This document shows, in pieces, positions 24,066-35,709 of a stretch of 64,000 bases of DNA. Positions within the stretch are counted from its first letter, which is position 1, and each line of letters opens with the position of its first letter. Origin of the DNA: Silurus meridionalis (taxonomy: Eukaryota; Chordata; Actinopteri; Siluriformes; Siluridae); contig NC_060906.1 in NCBI RefSeq assembly GCF_014805685.1, positions 16,526,164-16,590,163 of the forward strand. Reading direction: 5' to 3'. The notes below the pieces were generated by a model. That model was given only the letters and a program-made list of their open reading frames with translations, had not been told where the DNA came from and did not search any database. Made by a program: the position numbers and the translations under genes.

Positions 24066-24769
24066 AACTGGTGGCTTCATGTCACTCTGGAGCTTATAGC
24101 TATCGGTTGTCTCTAATCTTAATACAGATCTTATGGATATTCGCACCTGTTTTGTAGAGGTGCGGCATCCATAGTTCCTGAGTCATCCATATGACTAAAC
24201 AATTTGTCTATTCATTTTGCGTATGAATGGACTTTTATAATTCTAGCTAACTGGGAATCTTGTCCAGCAACATGCCATATATATACAAACCTCCTTCCCG
24301 TCCTCAGTTCATAGGGGTTGGAGCTAAATCACACACAAACCCAACTGCCATATTAAGTAAGTTTTGGGTGGAACATGAGAGAGCATCTAATGAGTAATAA
24401 GTTACAGTACTCTGATTTCAGATTCTGTATAGATTTCGTTATTAGGAAATAGATAACATTCCTCCAGACTACATTCCTCTCACCTGGTGCCTTTTTGTAC
24501 TTTTGCCCTACTCCTCTTTCCACTGCTCAATAGAATAAACATATTTAATTAGGGTCAAGAAAAACTCTTCTATAGTCCAGTGCGATTTAACAATCCTGGC
24601 AATCATTTAATGACATTATTCCACAACAGGTGTTTTCTCAAAATTAAATTCTCAAATCTGATTGGTCAGAAGCTAAACTACTCTTCAGACTGTAATTCAT
24701 ATCCAAAGTTCATATTAATGCACAAATTACATAAAAAATGGATGATATCTAGTTTATTTATGGTCTTTT

Positions 24770-25172
24770 TACCTGCCTATTTATCAGTTGTGCAGTTTGA
24801 ACTCCTTAAGGTTCAGTATGATGCGAGTTATGAGATGCTGGTCTGCTCTACATGGTTGTTGGGTGGTTATACAGGTACCATGGACTTTCTGTTATTTTTA
24901 ACAGAGTAAAAACACAATGAGAGTCGCTCCCTTTTGTCCTTTCTCATCAGCCTCTTACTTAACATATTTTGTATTCGCACCATTCTGTTTATTCTCTGGA
25001 GACATTTATGCACCAAAAGATCCAAGAAGATCAGCAGTTTCTGAAATACTCAAAGTCCAGTTACCTGAGATCACATTTTCTCTCCATTCTGATGTTTGGT
25101 GTCTGATGCGCCACATGATAGGCTAATTGGAAAATTGCCCGATTTTCCTGGTGTTCCTAATAAAGAGGAAGA
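24770..25172 (-). mobile_element. 5' part of a Tc1-like element, subfamily B, inverted
   Basis: The minus strand begins 'CTTTATTAGGAACACCAGG' and continues with 'ATCAGAATGGAGAGAAAATG', 'TTGAGTATTTCAGAAACTGC' and 'AATAAACAGAATGGTGCG'. This is the same part of the same subfamily as 23,672-24,065 but opposed to it, leaving about 700 bases between. Confidence 0.65.
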
Positions 25173-25179
25173 AAACTGA

Positions 25180-25847
25180 GGTAACCATTAACTTGGCTTT
25201 TTTTTGTTTCGAAAATGAAAAGGAACAGCAACCATTACTTTCTTTGATATCAGCTGCATGGGGATTTTTATTTATTTATTTGTATTCATTTGAATTTATT
25301 TATTTTAAGAAAAGTCAAGATCTCGTGTCCCTATTCATACGAGTCTTAGAGAAATTCTGTCGAAAGGATATCATTGTTAGGTAGGACTACATGAACCAGG
25401 ACAGAATGCTCAGACTTGTCATGCTCCCATCCTTTGGAACGTTGTGGGAACTCAATCCTGGTGCTTAAAGAACTTCATCCGTCCGCGTCAGCATTCCTTA
25501 CTTCACACATTTCCTGGAAACGTGTAGCGAGAATAAAGACACCAGTTCACAGGAAGGGAAAAGAGTGTCAACAGGATGTCCCGAGGAACAGATGGAACCT
25601 AGACAACACCTCCCATTTAAAGAAAAAAAAAAAAACACACACACTCACTCACTTTAACCCCAACACACACACTCAGACACACACTCACACTTAATGGGTG
25701 CATCCGCATGCTACCTGTCAATCATGAACCTAATATTTTAGATAATCCTCTTCCTCTAGATCGTAATTGTTTTATATGTTTGTAGCGTGTTAATAATAGT
25801 ACCTGGTTTTTAAAGGGCTTTTGTTATTGGGTATATGTTTCAAGCAT

Positions 25848-25908
<61 letters not shown>

Positions 25909-26800
25909 TCATATACAGGTTTTAGGGAGTATACATGACCGAGAAGGGCTTAACATGCTTTAGGGCTGAATGTACCTCAAGCAGTCTGACTGGTTTTTTA
26001 GATTTTTGATTCCACGAACTCAAACGTCAGACCCCGAGTGTCATGACGAGGCTTAAACACCACCTAATCTACACCATTTAATCTCATTTAATTCATGGTC
26101 AAGGTTTAGGACTGAATGGTCAACTCTAAGATTGTTTCCTAAGAAAATGAGACACAAACTCTTTGGCAAAGTGAAATCCTCAAGTCAGGTGGACATGTAG
26201 AGACCTAGGTGTTGGAGACAGTTGTGATGTGTATATATCTCCAGAAGGATTTGATTTGTTGATAGTAGTCCAGGTCCTGCAGGACATAAGTCTAAACACA
26301 CACCCACTGAAGTCTGTGAATATTGAAACAGTTTCATGCTTTGTGAGTTTTATATACCTGCCTGCCATCTCTTTTTTCCTGCCTGGGTTCGATATGGTAA
26401 TGAGCCATGCCTTTGCATTATCCGGCCATGGTGCCTCCTACTTGTTTGTAATTTCCAAGCTCAGAGGGACGTCTGACACTTTGTCACCCTCTAGTGGTCT
26501 ATCAATAGAATACTGATACTAAGGGACTATTTTTATTTGAATTCTGTAAACAGGAAGCAGGTGTGCTGGACGAAATCACAGTTGCTGCAGAACTGATATT
26601 CACACTGTTTAATTGTTAATTAAAATAACAGTGATGAAATAAAAAAAAATTGTGAATTGAAATTATTGTGAATTGAAAGGCCATCGTGATACTCCGAGCA
26701 ATGTTGATGCATGTAAGTGTTCGAGTACAATTTATCATTATAAATGTAGTCTAAAGATATTTTCACGACTTTATTCCAAAACAACATGAATGAAACTTTG
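25180..26800. other. Unannotated sequence
   Basis: No supported exon. It contains an A-run and CA run near 25,622-25,690 and a long TG run at 25,850-25,906. Confidence 0.5.
25850..25906. repeat. (GT)n microsatellite
   Basis: A pure GT run of about 57 bases. Confidence 0.95.
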
Positions 26801-26824
26801 TCTTTAAAGTTGGTTTGTTAAAAT

Positions 26825-27175
26825 TAGGAAAAATGGGCAAGTGTAAGGATTTGAGTTTGACAAGAGTTAAGTTGTGATGTCTAGACGACTGGGTCAGAGC
26901 ATCTCCAAAACTGCAGCTCTTGTGAGATGTTCTTGGTCTGCAGTGAACAGTATCTATCAAAAGTGCTCCAAGGAAGGAACAGTAAAGAACCGGTGACAGG
27001 GTTATGGATGGCCAGGGCTTATTGATGTACGTGTGGAGTGAAGGCTGTTCCGATCCAACAGATGAGCTCCTGTAGCTTAAATTGCTGAAAAGGTTAATGA
27101 TTTTAATGCTTGATGGGTCAAAACTGTTTTAGCAACGAAAGGGGGACCAACACATTATTAGGCAGGTGGTTGTCT
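26825..27175 (+). mobile_element. Internally deleted Tc1-like element, third subfamily
   Basis: The 5' transposase region is well preserved ('AAATGGGCAAGTGTAAGGAT', 'GACTGGGTCAGAGCATCTCC', 'GTGCTCCAAGGAAGGAACAG', 'TTGATGTACGTGTGGAGTG'). It then jumps directly to the last codons and 3' end, 'AACGAAAGGGGGACCAACAC' and 'ATTATTAGGCAGGTGGT'. Known relatives are about 1.2-1.6 kb; this one keeps both ends but lacks the catalytic region, so it is a deletion derivative that would have depended on a transposase from elsewhere. Confidence 0.7.
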
Positions 27176-27177
27176 TA

Positions 27178-27178
<1 letters not shown>

Positions 27179-27221
<43 letters not shown>
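27179..27221. repeat. (CA)n microsatellite
   Basis: Begins at the 3' end of the Tc1 derivative. Confidence 0.95.
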
Positions 27222-27224
<3 letters not shown>

Positions 27225-27229
27225 GGCAC

Positions 27230-28320
27230 TTTCATTTAAAATATTCTTCATGTTTTCTCTTCTTCACCTACTCTTACTTTCATATGCTTCTTTTTCTCTT
27301 TGAGGTTAAAAAACCTTTAGGTGACTTGAAAAGGATTTAAGTAACTGCATGTCTACCTCAGTGTGAATTTCTTTCTATATCTTTCTCTATCACTCTATGC
27401 GAAGCAGTGTTTTAGCAGTTGTTTTAGTAACCAGATAGTTTGGAATATTCCAATCTGAACTTGGAAGCTTTAAAACCAGCTGCGTGCGAAACCGGTCAGT
27501 GTTTGAAAAACACTTCGAAAAATGCATCACTATAAAGTGACTCATCGACTGAAAAGAAAAAGAAAAAAAAACATTTTTTTACCGTACCACCTGCACATAA
27601 AAAACCTCAGAGCTAGACTAATTGTGAGAAGTACATAAGCCCATCTTTATAAAGTGGCATGTTGGGGAAAGTTGATTATGGTGTGGAGCAGAAATGGGAA
27701 TTCTGTAAAGAGGTTTACATGCTTTGTTTATTACATTCGGTATTATGCAGTACATATATGGTTCCTATGCCACTAATCATAAGCTATAACTGCAGTAGAT
27801 TTACATTTTTACAGTGTAGATATCAGAATAATCATTTTACAGAACCAGCAAGCAAAATACATCCAAATACAATTTATTGTGATCTCAATATCACCTCACT
27901 AAACCTTACCATCTGCCAGTTTTCTAAGCATATTAGCTCCATCATGCAACTATTTTTGTGGACCTAGGGTGATCTTTAAAGCCTGATCAATAAGATGTGG
28001 TCTTCCTTTAGAGACTACGTTCTTCCTGTCATTAGAAGCCAATGTTAATGTTTGTTGGTAAAGTTAAGCATATAAGGATAAATGTTTTAAATAAAATATA
28101 ATAATATATAATAATATATTTATATTATTATTAAGTTCTTTTGTGACACCCTTCATTATTCAGTGTGCTATACCAAAAAAAAAAAAAAAAATTTTATTGC
28201 ATTGTTATAACCCATTATTGGGCGGATTATTCCCTAGTCATTTTTTTCCATATCATGAAAGAATAGCAAAATAAAATACTAAACATACATTACATTATAT
28301 ATTATATCACATTACATTAT

Positions 28321-28384
<64 letters not shown>

Positions 28385-29190
28385 TGCACGTTAACTTGCA
28401 TTTTGTGTATGTAAACGTATCACATATGTGTGGTATGCAAATGGTATGTGCGATGCTCCTTTTCCATGCTAGCCAGGCCTGCTCTGCTTTCTTCACATCT
28501 TCCCGCCATCACTAACTCTCCTGCTCCACTGCTCCACCCCTCCCTGAGGCCTTGGACTGGGCAGGTGGAAGCTAAAGCTGGAATGCTGTGGAATGCACTC
28601 ATCATGCACATGCATGACCTACAGATCAAGTCCCACCACTCGCATGGCAAGCTGATATAGAAGAAGCGTGAGATTAGTCAAGATGTAGACAAGAATAGAG
28701 AGCAAGACATAGAGATCCAGAGTGAGCCTGCTGTAAACTGGGCAGTATTTGCACACCCTGTTAGGAGTGAAGGCCAGCCTTTACAGTCTTCTGTAGTGCT
28801 AAGGAGGGGCAGGTCAGAGGTCAAACCGAGTGATTCTCCTGGAGTATTTGCAGCTCCAGGCTGAGGTGTAAGCAGGCAAAGCAGTGTTGAGAGCACTGAA
28901 GAGCACTAAAGACTCTAAACTGCTGGCCTGACAGGTTCAGCACACCGTTTTTCATTCATAGTAAAAGGCACATTTTCCACTGGACTGACACAATCACCAT
29001 CTTTTTGGAACTGAGAAATCAATACGTTTCTGCATTTGTGAATTTTTAGCTACAAAGTGTGGGGAAAAGGTGGACGTCTTAATGCTTTTATTAGCAGCAA
29101 GTGTGACTGATTTGAGTGTCTTTTTACTTTGTCTACAAAGATTTGTTTAGACAATGTTATAGATTTAACAGGTGGCAATGTTGAAATGTT
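27230..29190. other. Unannotated sequence
   Basis: No supported exon. A long TG run lies at 28,325-28,385. 28,440-28,900 is higher in GC than its surroundings, without splice logic, and could be conserved non-coding DNA. Confidence 0.45.
28325..28385. repeat. (TG)n microsatellite
   Basis: A pure TG run ending in CGCGTGCACG. Confidence 0.95.
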
Positions 29191-29199
29191 GACTGAGCT

Positions 29200-29859
29200 G
29201 AAAGCCACGCCTCCTTCATTAGGTTCTGATAGACTTTAAGGCCACACCTCCTTTATTAGTTTCTGATAGACTTTATGGCCACGCCTCCTTCATTAGGTTC
29301 TGATAGACTTTAAGGCCACACCTCCTTTATTAGGTTCTGGTAAACTTTAAGGCCACGCCTCCTTCATTGTTTTCTGATAGACTTTAAGGCGATGCCTCCA
29401 TCATTGTTTTTTGATAGACTCTAAGGCCACGCCTCCTTCATTGGGTACTGATAGACTTTAAGGCCACGCCTCCATCATTGTTTTTTGATAGACTCTAAGG
29501 CCACGCCTCCTTCATTGGGTACTGATAGACTTTATGGCCATGCCTCCTTCTTTGTTTTCTGATACTTTGAGGCCATGCCTCCATCATTGTTTTTTGATAG
29601 ACTTTATGGCCACGCCTCCTTCATTGGGTACTGATAGACTTTAAGGCCACGCCTCCATCATTGTTTTCTGATAGACTTTAAAGCCATGCCTCCATCATTG
29701 TTTTTTGATAGACTTGAAGGCCACGCCTCCTTCATTGTTTTCTGATAGACTTTAAGGCCATGCCTCCATAATTGTTTTCTGATATACTTTAAGGCCACGC
29801 CTCCTTCATTTGGTTCTGATAGACTCAAAGGCCACGCCTCCTTCATTGTTTTCTGATAT
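29200..29859. repeat. 37-bp minisatellite, about 18 units
   Basis: The unit is TTCTGATAGACTTTAAGG followed by CCACGCCTCCTTCATTAGG. The CCACGCCTCC core is present, with small changes (CCACACCTCC, CCATGCCTCC), in all 18 units. From about unit 7 on, units with GGGTAC and with TTTTTT linkers partly alternate, giving a 74-bp higher-order period. Since 37 is not a multiple of three, the 62-codon minus frame over it is not a protein repeat. Confidence 0.95.
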
Positions 29860-30934
29860 TGTTGGCTTCTTAAATGAAAGACACAGGCACTATACCTCCT
29901 CCACTAAAAATACAAGTGTTTAAAATATAAGTGGTGAAATTACTTCAGCAATAGATGCCATCTCAGCTTTAGTCTGATTCTTGGTTTTTTGTGTGTTTTT
30001 CTTTAGTTAATGTGCTTTGATTCGGAAGGGTGAATCTTTTCATCCCTTTCATTTCTCTTTATGTTGTTTACTCTTACTCTTTTGGGAGAGTGCCACTTTT
30101 CTCTATTATACAAACCCTTCAATTTTAGCGACTGACCACATAGAACTGAACTAACACTTTAAATATACACTTCACCCATTGAAATCCTACAATACACACA
30201 AATCTCACACCCTGTTTCCTCACCTATTATTATGTGCACAGGGCACACGCTTTCACTGCGCATTTTACATGCCAGTTTCCCCTCTGCACAAAAGCATGCG
30301 CATATAAATCTATTGCGTCAGAAATATACCTCATGCCGTGTTCTTCATTTATTACTTTTAAAAAGCTTTAATTGAAAAGCACATTGGAATGACACTGTTT
30401 GTATGTGTCAAGCATTATGCGTGTTACGTTATTATGTATGATGGATAGGAATCTCTTTCTTTGTTAAATATTGGTCATGAAATTGATTGGTCATCATTAA
30501 CAATTAAATGTATAAAAAATCTATTTGTATAAATGTCATGCATTCGTGTACTATGTTATTATTATTTATATCTTTGCCTGTAAAATACATATCATGAGCC
30601 ATGTTTTGCTAGTCATAAATATATATACGTTTGTCCTAAACACCTGAACACCATTTTTTTGTTGTTGTTGTTTTTTTTTGTTTTTTTGTAATATGGTGGT
30701 GTGGGTTTTTTTTGTTAGGTTTGTTTACATACTTGTTTGTTTAAGTTACTAAAGCATTTACTAAAGATTTTTTCCAGATCCAACATTTTAGTGACCTCAT
30801 TGTTTTAATTCAATTTAATTCTAAAATGTAAACAACCAAAAACGAGTGGATCGTTTTTTCTGAAGAGTTTTATATCATGTGCATTTATATTAAATAGATG
30901 ATGTAGCTGCTTTATAAGCCTGTTTATTGTAACA

Positions 30935-31135
30935 CAGTGATGCAGTGGGTTTCATTAATGCCTCATAGCTCCAGAGTCTTGAGTTCAATGCTGAGCTCAG
31001 ATTACTGTATGTATGGAGTTTCACATGTTCTCTTGTAATCTCTTGTGTTTCATCCAGGCCCTCTGGTTTCCTCCCACTGTCCAAAAACAGGCATATACAT
31101 GGTTTGGCAATGATGTAAATTAGTGTGTGTGTGTA
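30935..31135 (+). repeat. Dispersed fish repeat fragment
   Basis: Contains 'TATGGAGTTTCACATGTTCT' and 'GGTTTCCTCCCACTGTCC' followed by 'AAAAACAGGCATATACATGG', a word order I know from a repeat scattered through many fish genomes. Class unknown, both ends lost. Confidence 0.5.
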
Positions 31136-31667
31136 CAGGATGAACGATTAAGTTTTGTGGTAAGTTTTATCAGAATTGGTTGCGGATTCTACCATGACAT
31201 TACAGAATGTATAAGATCAAATAAATGACAGTATTAGATATTGAGTATGGTCCATTATTGGGTCTTTACACTCAGTATTAAATGTCGTATTTGCTCAGGA
31301 AAACCCTAACAAGTGAACATGAGATCTAATGGCACAGACCCGTGTGGGAAAACAGAAAACACACTGCCAGACCATTTTATTGATTAATAATGAACCAGCA
31401 GCATTCAGTGTAACTTTGTTTTTGATTTATTAAATGTTAGCATAGTGTTGTAATAGTTTAATTAAAACTCTTTAATATGATGAGATGAGTTATAACCCTT
31501 CATCTCTCCTCTGCCATTTCCCTTCATCTCAGCAGTGGGCAGTTGATCCCGGTGAATTATTAACAGCCTGTGAGGGTGTGAATGGCCTTTGGTTGCACTT
31601 TCTCAGTACAAAGTTTTGGCGTCTGGGTTTGTTTGTGTGTGTAATGGAGGGCGTGAATATTTCTGCA

Positions 31668-32020
31668 TATACACTCTATGGGCAAAAGTCTTGGGACGCA
31701 TGACTTTCTCAGCCATTCCTGGTTCTTCTCCAAAACTTGTTCCAGGATGCCAATGTCTCAAAGCATGTGCACAAAGCCAGTGCCATGAAGCTATGGTTTA
31801 AATGGGTTGAAGTGGAAGATCTTGAGTGTTTTTTGTTGAACACTTTTGATCAATGTGAACGCTGAGTGCACCCCAGGCCTCCTCACATCACCTACATCAG
31901 TACCCGACTTTACTAACACCCTTGTGGCTGAATGAGTACAAATCTCCACAATCACAATCCAAAATCTAGTGGAACATCTTCAGAATACTGGAGGTTATTA
32001 TAACAGCAAACAGATGAGAA
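31668..32020 (+). mobile_element. Truncated Tc1-like element, subfamily A
   Basis: Begins 'ATACACTCTATGGGCAAAAG', skips to 'TTGTTCCAGGATGCCAATG' and 'CACAAAGCCAGTGCCATGAA' (the HKASAMK region), then the C-terminal block, ending near 'GGAGGTTATTATAACAGC'. Deleted and frameshifted. Confidence 0.75.
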
Positions 32021-32398
32021 TGTTCCTGTACAGTTTACCAGTCAGGGGTCAGTAAGGAATGAAGGAGGGAAGACATTAAAAGTGTTTAATTATTAAACTA
32101 ATGCACTGATTTCTGTTTGCTGTGCACAAACATGTACCAGAGCATCAGCTGATAGCACTTTATTCTGTTACTGTATGACCTGCTGGTTTAGGTGTGTGTT
32201 TACCGGGTTGTGGAAGAGCATAGAAGAGCATGCAAATATTTAAAGCGTGTGATTAATGCCTTCTAATTTGTTTCTCTGCAGTCTGGAGCACACACATGTA
32301 CACTCATTTAAACCACTGCCCTCAGTCTACTTTACAGGTTTACAGGTACAATTAAATAATATATCAGTATTTAGTATTTCTGCAGATAAAAATGAGTT

Positions 32399-32404
<6 letters not shown>

Positions 32405-32445
<41 letters not shown>
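32405..32445. repeat. (CA)n microsatellite
   Basis: A pure CA run. Confidence 0.95.
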
Positions 32446-32446
<1 letters not shown>

Positions 32447-33143
32447 AAATATGAACAGTAGTGCGAGCATTGTCTTTATATCACACAAACCATGTGTACA
32501 TACAATCATTTCATTTCATGGATACGTTGGAACGGATAAAATTCCCACAAGCAGTGTTGGGACTCATATTGGAGAAAAAGAAAGAAAATAATAGAAGGAA
32601 TAAGAAGAAATTAAAAGATTGCAATTTGGTTTGCTAAAAACATTTTTTTTGGACCTGTTGTAGTTTACATTATAAGAGACATGACTTATTATTAGTAATA
32701 ATTAGTATTATTAACATTTTATATATAAAGTCTTATATTTTATCACTGTATCAGGGATACAGATGACCATATTCTCAAAGTTTCAGTATTCATTCAGCGT
32801 TAAAATATTTAAAGGTAAAATGTGGTATAATACTGTAAATTGTTCAGATTTGTTCTTTTTCTTTTCTTTTTTTTTTATGGATTTAATGGATGAATAAATG
32901 TAAATTTTAAAGACTTTCTAAAATACATAGTGATTAAAAAATTATTAAGCTAAAAACACACTTAAGTTACAACTAAACATAAAGAAAAAAACAAAACAAA
33001 ATGTTTTCACACAAATGCACACACAGTCTTGCAAAGGCGTCGTCCTGCTGTTAAACCTCTTATAAACCGTTGGCATGTGTTGCATGGAGGGATATAAAAT
33101 CTGAAAAGTGTTTTCCTGCTGTAGTGAATCTCTGAACCTGACC

Positions 33144-33144
<1 letters not shown>

Positions 33145-33201
<57 letters not shown>
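33145..33201. repeat. (GT)n microsatellite
   Basis: A pure GT run of about 57 bases. Confidence 0.95.
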
Positions 33202-33202
<1 letters not shown>

Positions 33203-33299
33203 AGAGAGAACTTTGCACCTGTTTTTGTGTTCATGTTTCAGTCTATGTGGGCGTGTAGTTAATATAATTGCTATTACAGACTGGGTTTTTCATTTCGAG

Positions 33300-33739
33300 T
33301 CTGCTCTGTGAGCTTCTCAGCTCCGGCGACTCTGGTTGTGGCCACACACCTGGGCATAGAGGACGAAGGCGGAAGCATAGCCAGGAGTAGGAGGTGTTGG
33401 GAAGTCGTTACCATGCCACTGACAGGGAGGAGCAAACATCAGAGAGGTGGAGATCAGAGAGGGATCCCATAGTAAGGGGGGGGTTGGCGTTCAGGTCGTA
33501 TTTCAGCAGCACTCCTTGTGTTTGTAATCCAAACCGTCCGGCGTGTTCTCACAGAGGAATGGTCACTAGCCTCAGGCGAAACTCTGAGCTATGTCTGATG
33601 TCACTCGTGAGTTTTGCTCCTCACAAGCATTTGTGTTTACGTGAGCAGCAGGTGAATGGAAAAAAACCCGTGCTCAGAAGCGCTTCGAGTTGTCAGCTAT
33701 CACCTGCTCGTTTAGGACGTGGAAAACAAGGAAGTAAGA
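33300..33739 (+). promoter_or_regulatory. Possible 5' region or non-coding first exon upstream of the 34.4-kb exon
   Basis: A stretch richer in G+C and CpG than its surroundings, with no repeat, ends at a good donor-like GGAA/GTAAGA (33,733/33,734). It lies 0.7 kb before the acceptor at 34,435. Because that exon begins only three bases before its ATG, an untranslated upstream exon would be expected if the ATG is used. This is inference. No TATA box or other core signal is visible. Confidence 0.25.
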
Positions 33740-34435
33740 TGAAGCTCGATTCATTCACTGACTAAAGCGTGACGTCTTCATTCAGGTGATACCCAGGTTG
33801 ACTCATGGAAAGACATGACCAGCAGGAGGACTTTTGAACCTGATGTTTAAGGATCTTACAGCTTGGAAACGCGAAACGATCACCGTAGACGTTCTGGACC
33901 TTTTATTTAAGATTTCTTTCCCCTTTAACTTTGGTCAGCTGAACTTTCTGCTAAGGGCTACACCCAGATCCTGGCTGAGCTGTGTGGTTTGGCTGTATTG
34001 GGATTTCTTTTTTTTTCCACTCTAGGAAGAGTAAAGAGAAGAGTGTCAATGGGGAACACCAGCCTGCTGTTCCTCTTTTTCTGTTTTGGTGCTTTAGTTA
34101 ATTGCACCTCCTGGGTTTTTACCTTTGTGCCAGGATTTTTGAGATGCAGCATAGGAAAAAAGTAATGGATTGAAGGTATCAGTCTCTAAAGGATGCAGCC
34201 TTACTTAAGCCAAAATAGACAAACGACAATTGTTTTGGATTATTGTGCAGTTCTTCGGGATCTAAACATCTGAGAAAGTAAGGTTGAGTGCCTTTTACAC
34301 CCCTGGAGCCTGAAAACGAGTTTTTCCTTTCAAGACTTGTCACGCAGCTGTGAGGTCAGGTGGCCCTCTGTCCATTTCAGGTCTTGACCCCTGTTTTAAC
34401 CCTACCTCCATCTCACTCCACGGTTATTTGTGTAG

Positions 34436-34664
34436 AGCATGCGGAAAGAGAAGCGCTCAGGCTCTATGAGCAAGGAGAGGGACAAGAAGGAAAGGACCAC
34501 CTCGGTCAGTCGGGCCTTCAGCTGGATCAGTGGCTCGTCCCTCTCGCGCCAGACCCGCAAACTGTTCCGCAGCCACAACGACCTGAACACTCTCTCACAC
34601 ACGGCTCACCGAGACCAAGACAAGGATGACGAGGATTGGGTGTACGAACCGCAACATTATATAG
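34436..34664 (+). CDS. Coding exon of an unrecognised basic, Ser/Arg-rich protein
   Basis: The exon has a pyrimidine-rich acceptor ('CCATCTCACTCCACGG...TTTGTGTAG', ending 34,435) and a good donor (ATAG/GTGAGG, ending 34,664). Translation from ATG 34,439 gives 75 codons plus one base (phase 1). The first ~45 residues are strongly basic (MRKEKRSGSMSKERDKKERT), with a Ser/Trp/Arg segment SRAFSWISGSSLSRQTRKLF. An acidic turn (DQDKDDEDW) and VYEPQHYI follow. Codon use and composition look like real protein, unlike surrounding frames. The codon before the ATG is AGC, so this could also be an internal exon. Ser/Thr sites in basic context suggest a phosphorylated cytoplasmic or cortical scaffold, but that is a guess; I do not recognise the family. 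Two acceptors downstream (59,803 and 60,726) have the matching phase. Confidence 0.6.
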
Positions 34665-34675
34665 GTGAGGGGTTC

Positions 34676-34677
<2 letters not shown>

Positions 34678-34713
<36 letters not shown>
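34678..34713. repeat. (GT)n microsatellite just inside the intron
   Basis: Starts 13 bases after the donor of the 34,436-34,664 exon, so the pre-mRNA would carry a (UG)n tract beside the 5' splice site. Confidence 0.95.
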
Positions 34714-34716
<3 letters not shown>

Positions 34717-34874
34717 CTAGATGCAAGATTCTGCTGCAGTTCAGTCAGTTTGGTATTTTAACTTTAGATGTTTCATTCCTAGTTCTCACGTTTAGTTGTT
34801 TCAATTGATCTTGCACTTGTGTATCGAATTTTGCTGTAAGGATACAATCAGATGTGTGCTTCTGACAGAAAAAT

Positions 34875-35702
34875 TAAGTCAAGTCAAGTCAAGTTTATTT
34901 GTATAGCGCTTTTCACAACAGACATTGTCTCAAAGCAGCTTTACACAAATCAACAGTGATGGTGAATGGTGTGCATTTGTCCCTGATGAGCAAGCCGTGG
35001 CGACTGTGGCAAGGAAAAACTCCCTTAGATGTTATGAAGAAACCTTGAGAGGAACCAGACTCAAAGGGAACCCATCCTCATCTGGGTGACATCAAGAGTT
35101 TGATCATAAATCTTTCAACAATACAGAACACTGGAGAGTGAGAACTAACATGATTACTGGAGTATAAGATTATAAGTAATGTTCTTTCTGCAGTCTTAAA
35201 CAGTCTATATGGTTAGTAGCTCCGAGTTTTATAAGCTCAGCATTTGTGATCACCACAGATCCAGCATCAGCTTCTCCATGCCAGAGCCTTTAAACACTCC
35301 AGGAGGTCCAATGTCAAAACTCCACACATGTAGCGGGATCCAAATGGCACTGGTACGTCTCTAGATGGTTCAGGATGTTTGTGAGTTCGGCATCTACTTC
35401 TTTAAAGGTCCGTAATCATCACGAGGTGGGAGGTGACTGGAGCTGGAGCAACCTCAGGATGCCTCGGGATGGGGAGAGAAAGAGAAGCAGTGGAGAGGAA
35501 TTAGCGTAGCTGCTGTTCATGATATTAACAGCACAAGTTGATAATGTGCATGTGATCAGATGTTCTGGAGCACAAGGTTATGATGTGATGTGTGTTATGT
35601 GTAGGCTTTGCTAAAAGATACGTTTTAATCTACACTTAAATTGGGTGAGTGTGTCTGAGCCCCGAACACCGTCAGGAAGACTATTCCAGAGTTTAGGAGC
35701 TA
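34875..35702 (+). repeat. Long dispersed fish repeat ('TTTATTTGTATAGCGCTTTT' type)
   Basis: Opens with AAGTCAAGTCAAGTC and 'AGTTTATTTGTATAGCGCTT', then 'CAAAGCAGCTTTACACAAAT', 'GGCAAGGAAAAACTCCCTTA', 'GAAACCTTGAGAGGAACCAG' and, at the end, 'GACTATTCCAGAGTTTAGGA'. These blocks in this order form a repeat I know as very common in otophysan genomes. It does not encode a protein here. Class not known to me. Confidence 0.7.
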
Positions 35703-35709
35703 AATTACT

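Noticed and set aside
29658..29846. A minus-strand frame with repeated KEAWPxSLS words
   Set aside because: It is a translation of the 37-bp minisatellite; the unit length is not a multiple of three, so the protein repeat cannot be selected as such.
29200..29859. Regularly repeated units resembling a CRISPR array
   Set aside because: There are no unique spacers; the whole 37-bp unit repeats head to tail, and the DNA is vertebrate.
34049..34165. Short frame MGNTSLLFLFFCFGALVNC resembling a signal peptide
   Set aside because: Only 38 codons, weak Kozak context, no downstream splice donor; probably chance in a T-rich stretch just upstream of the exon.
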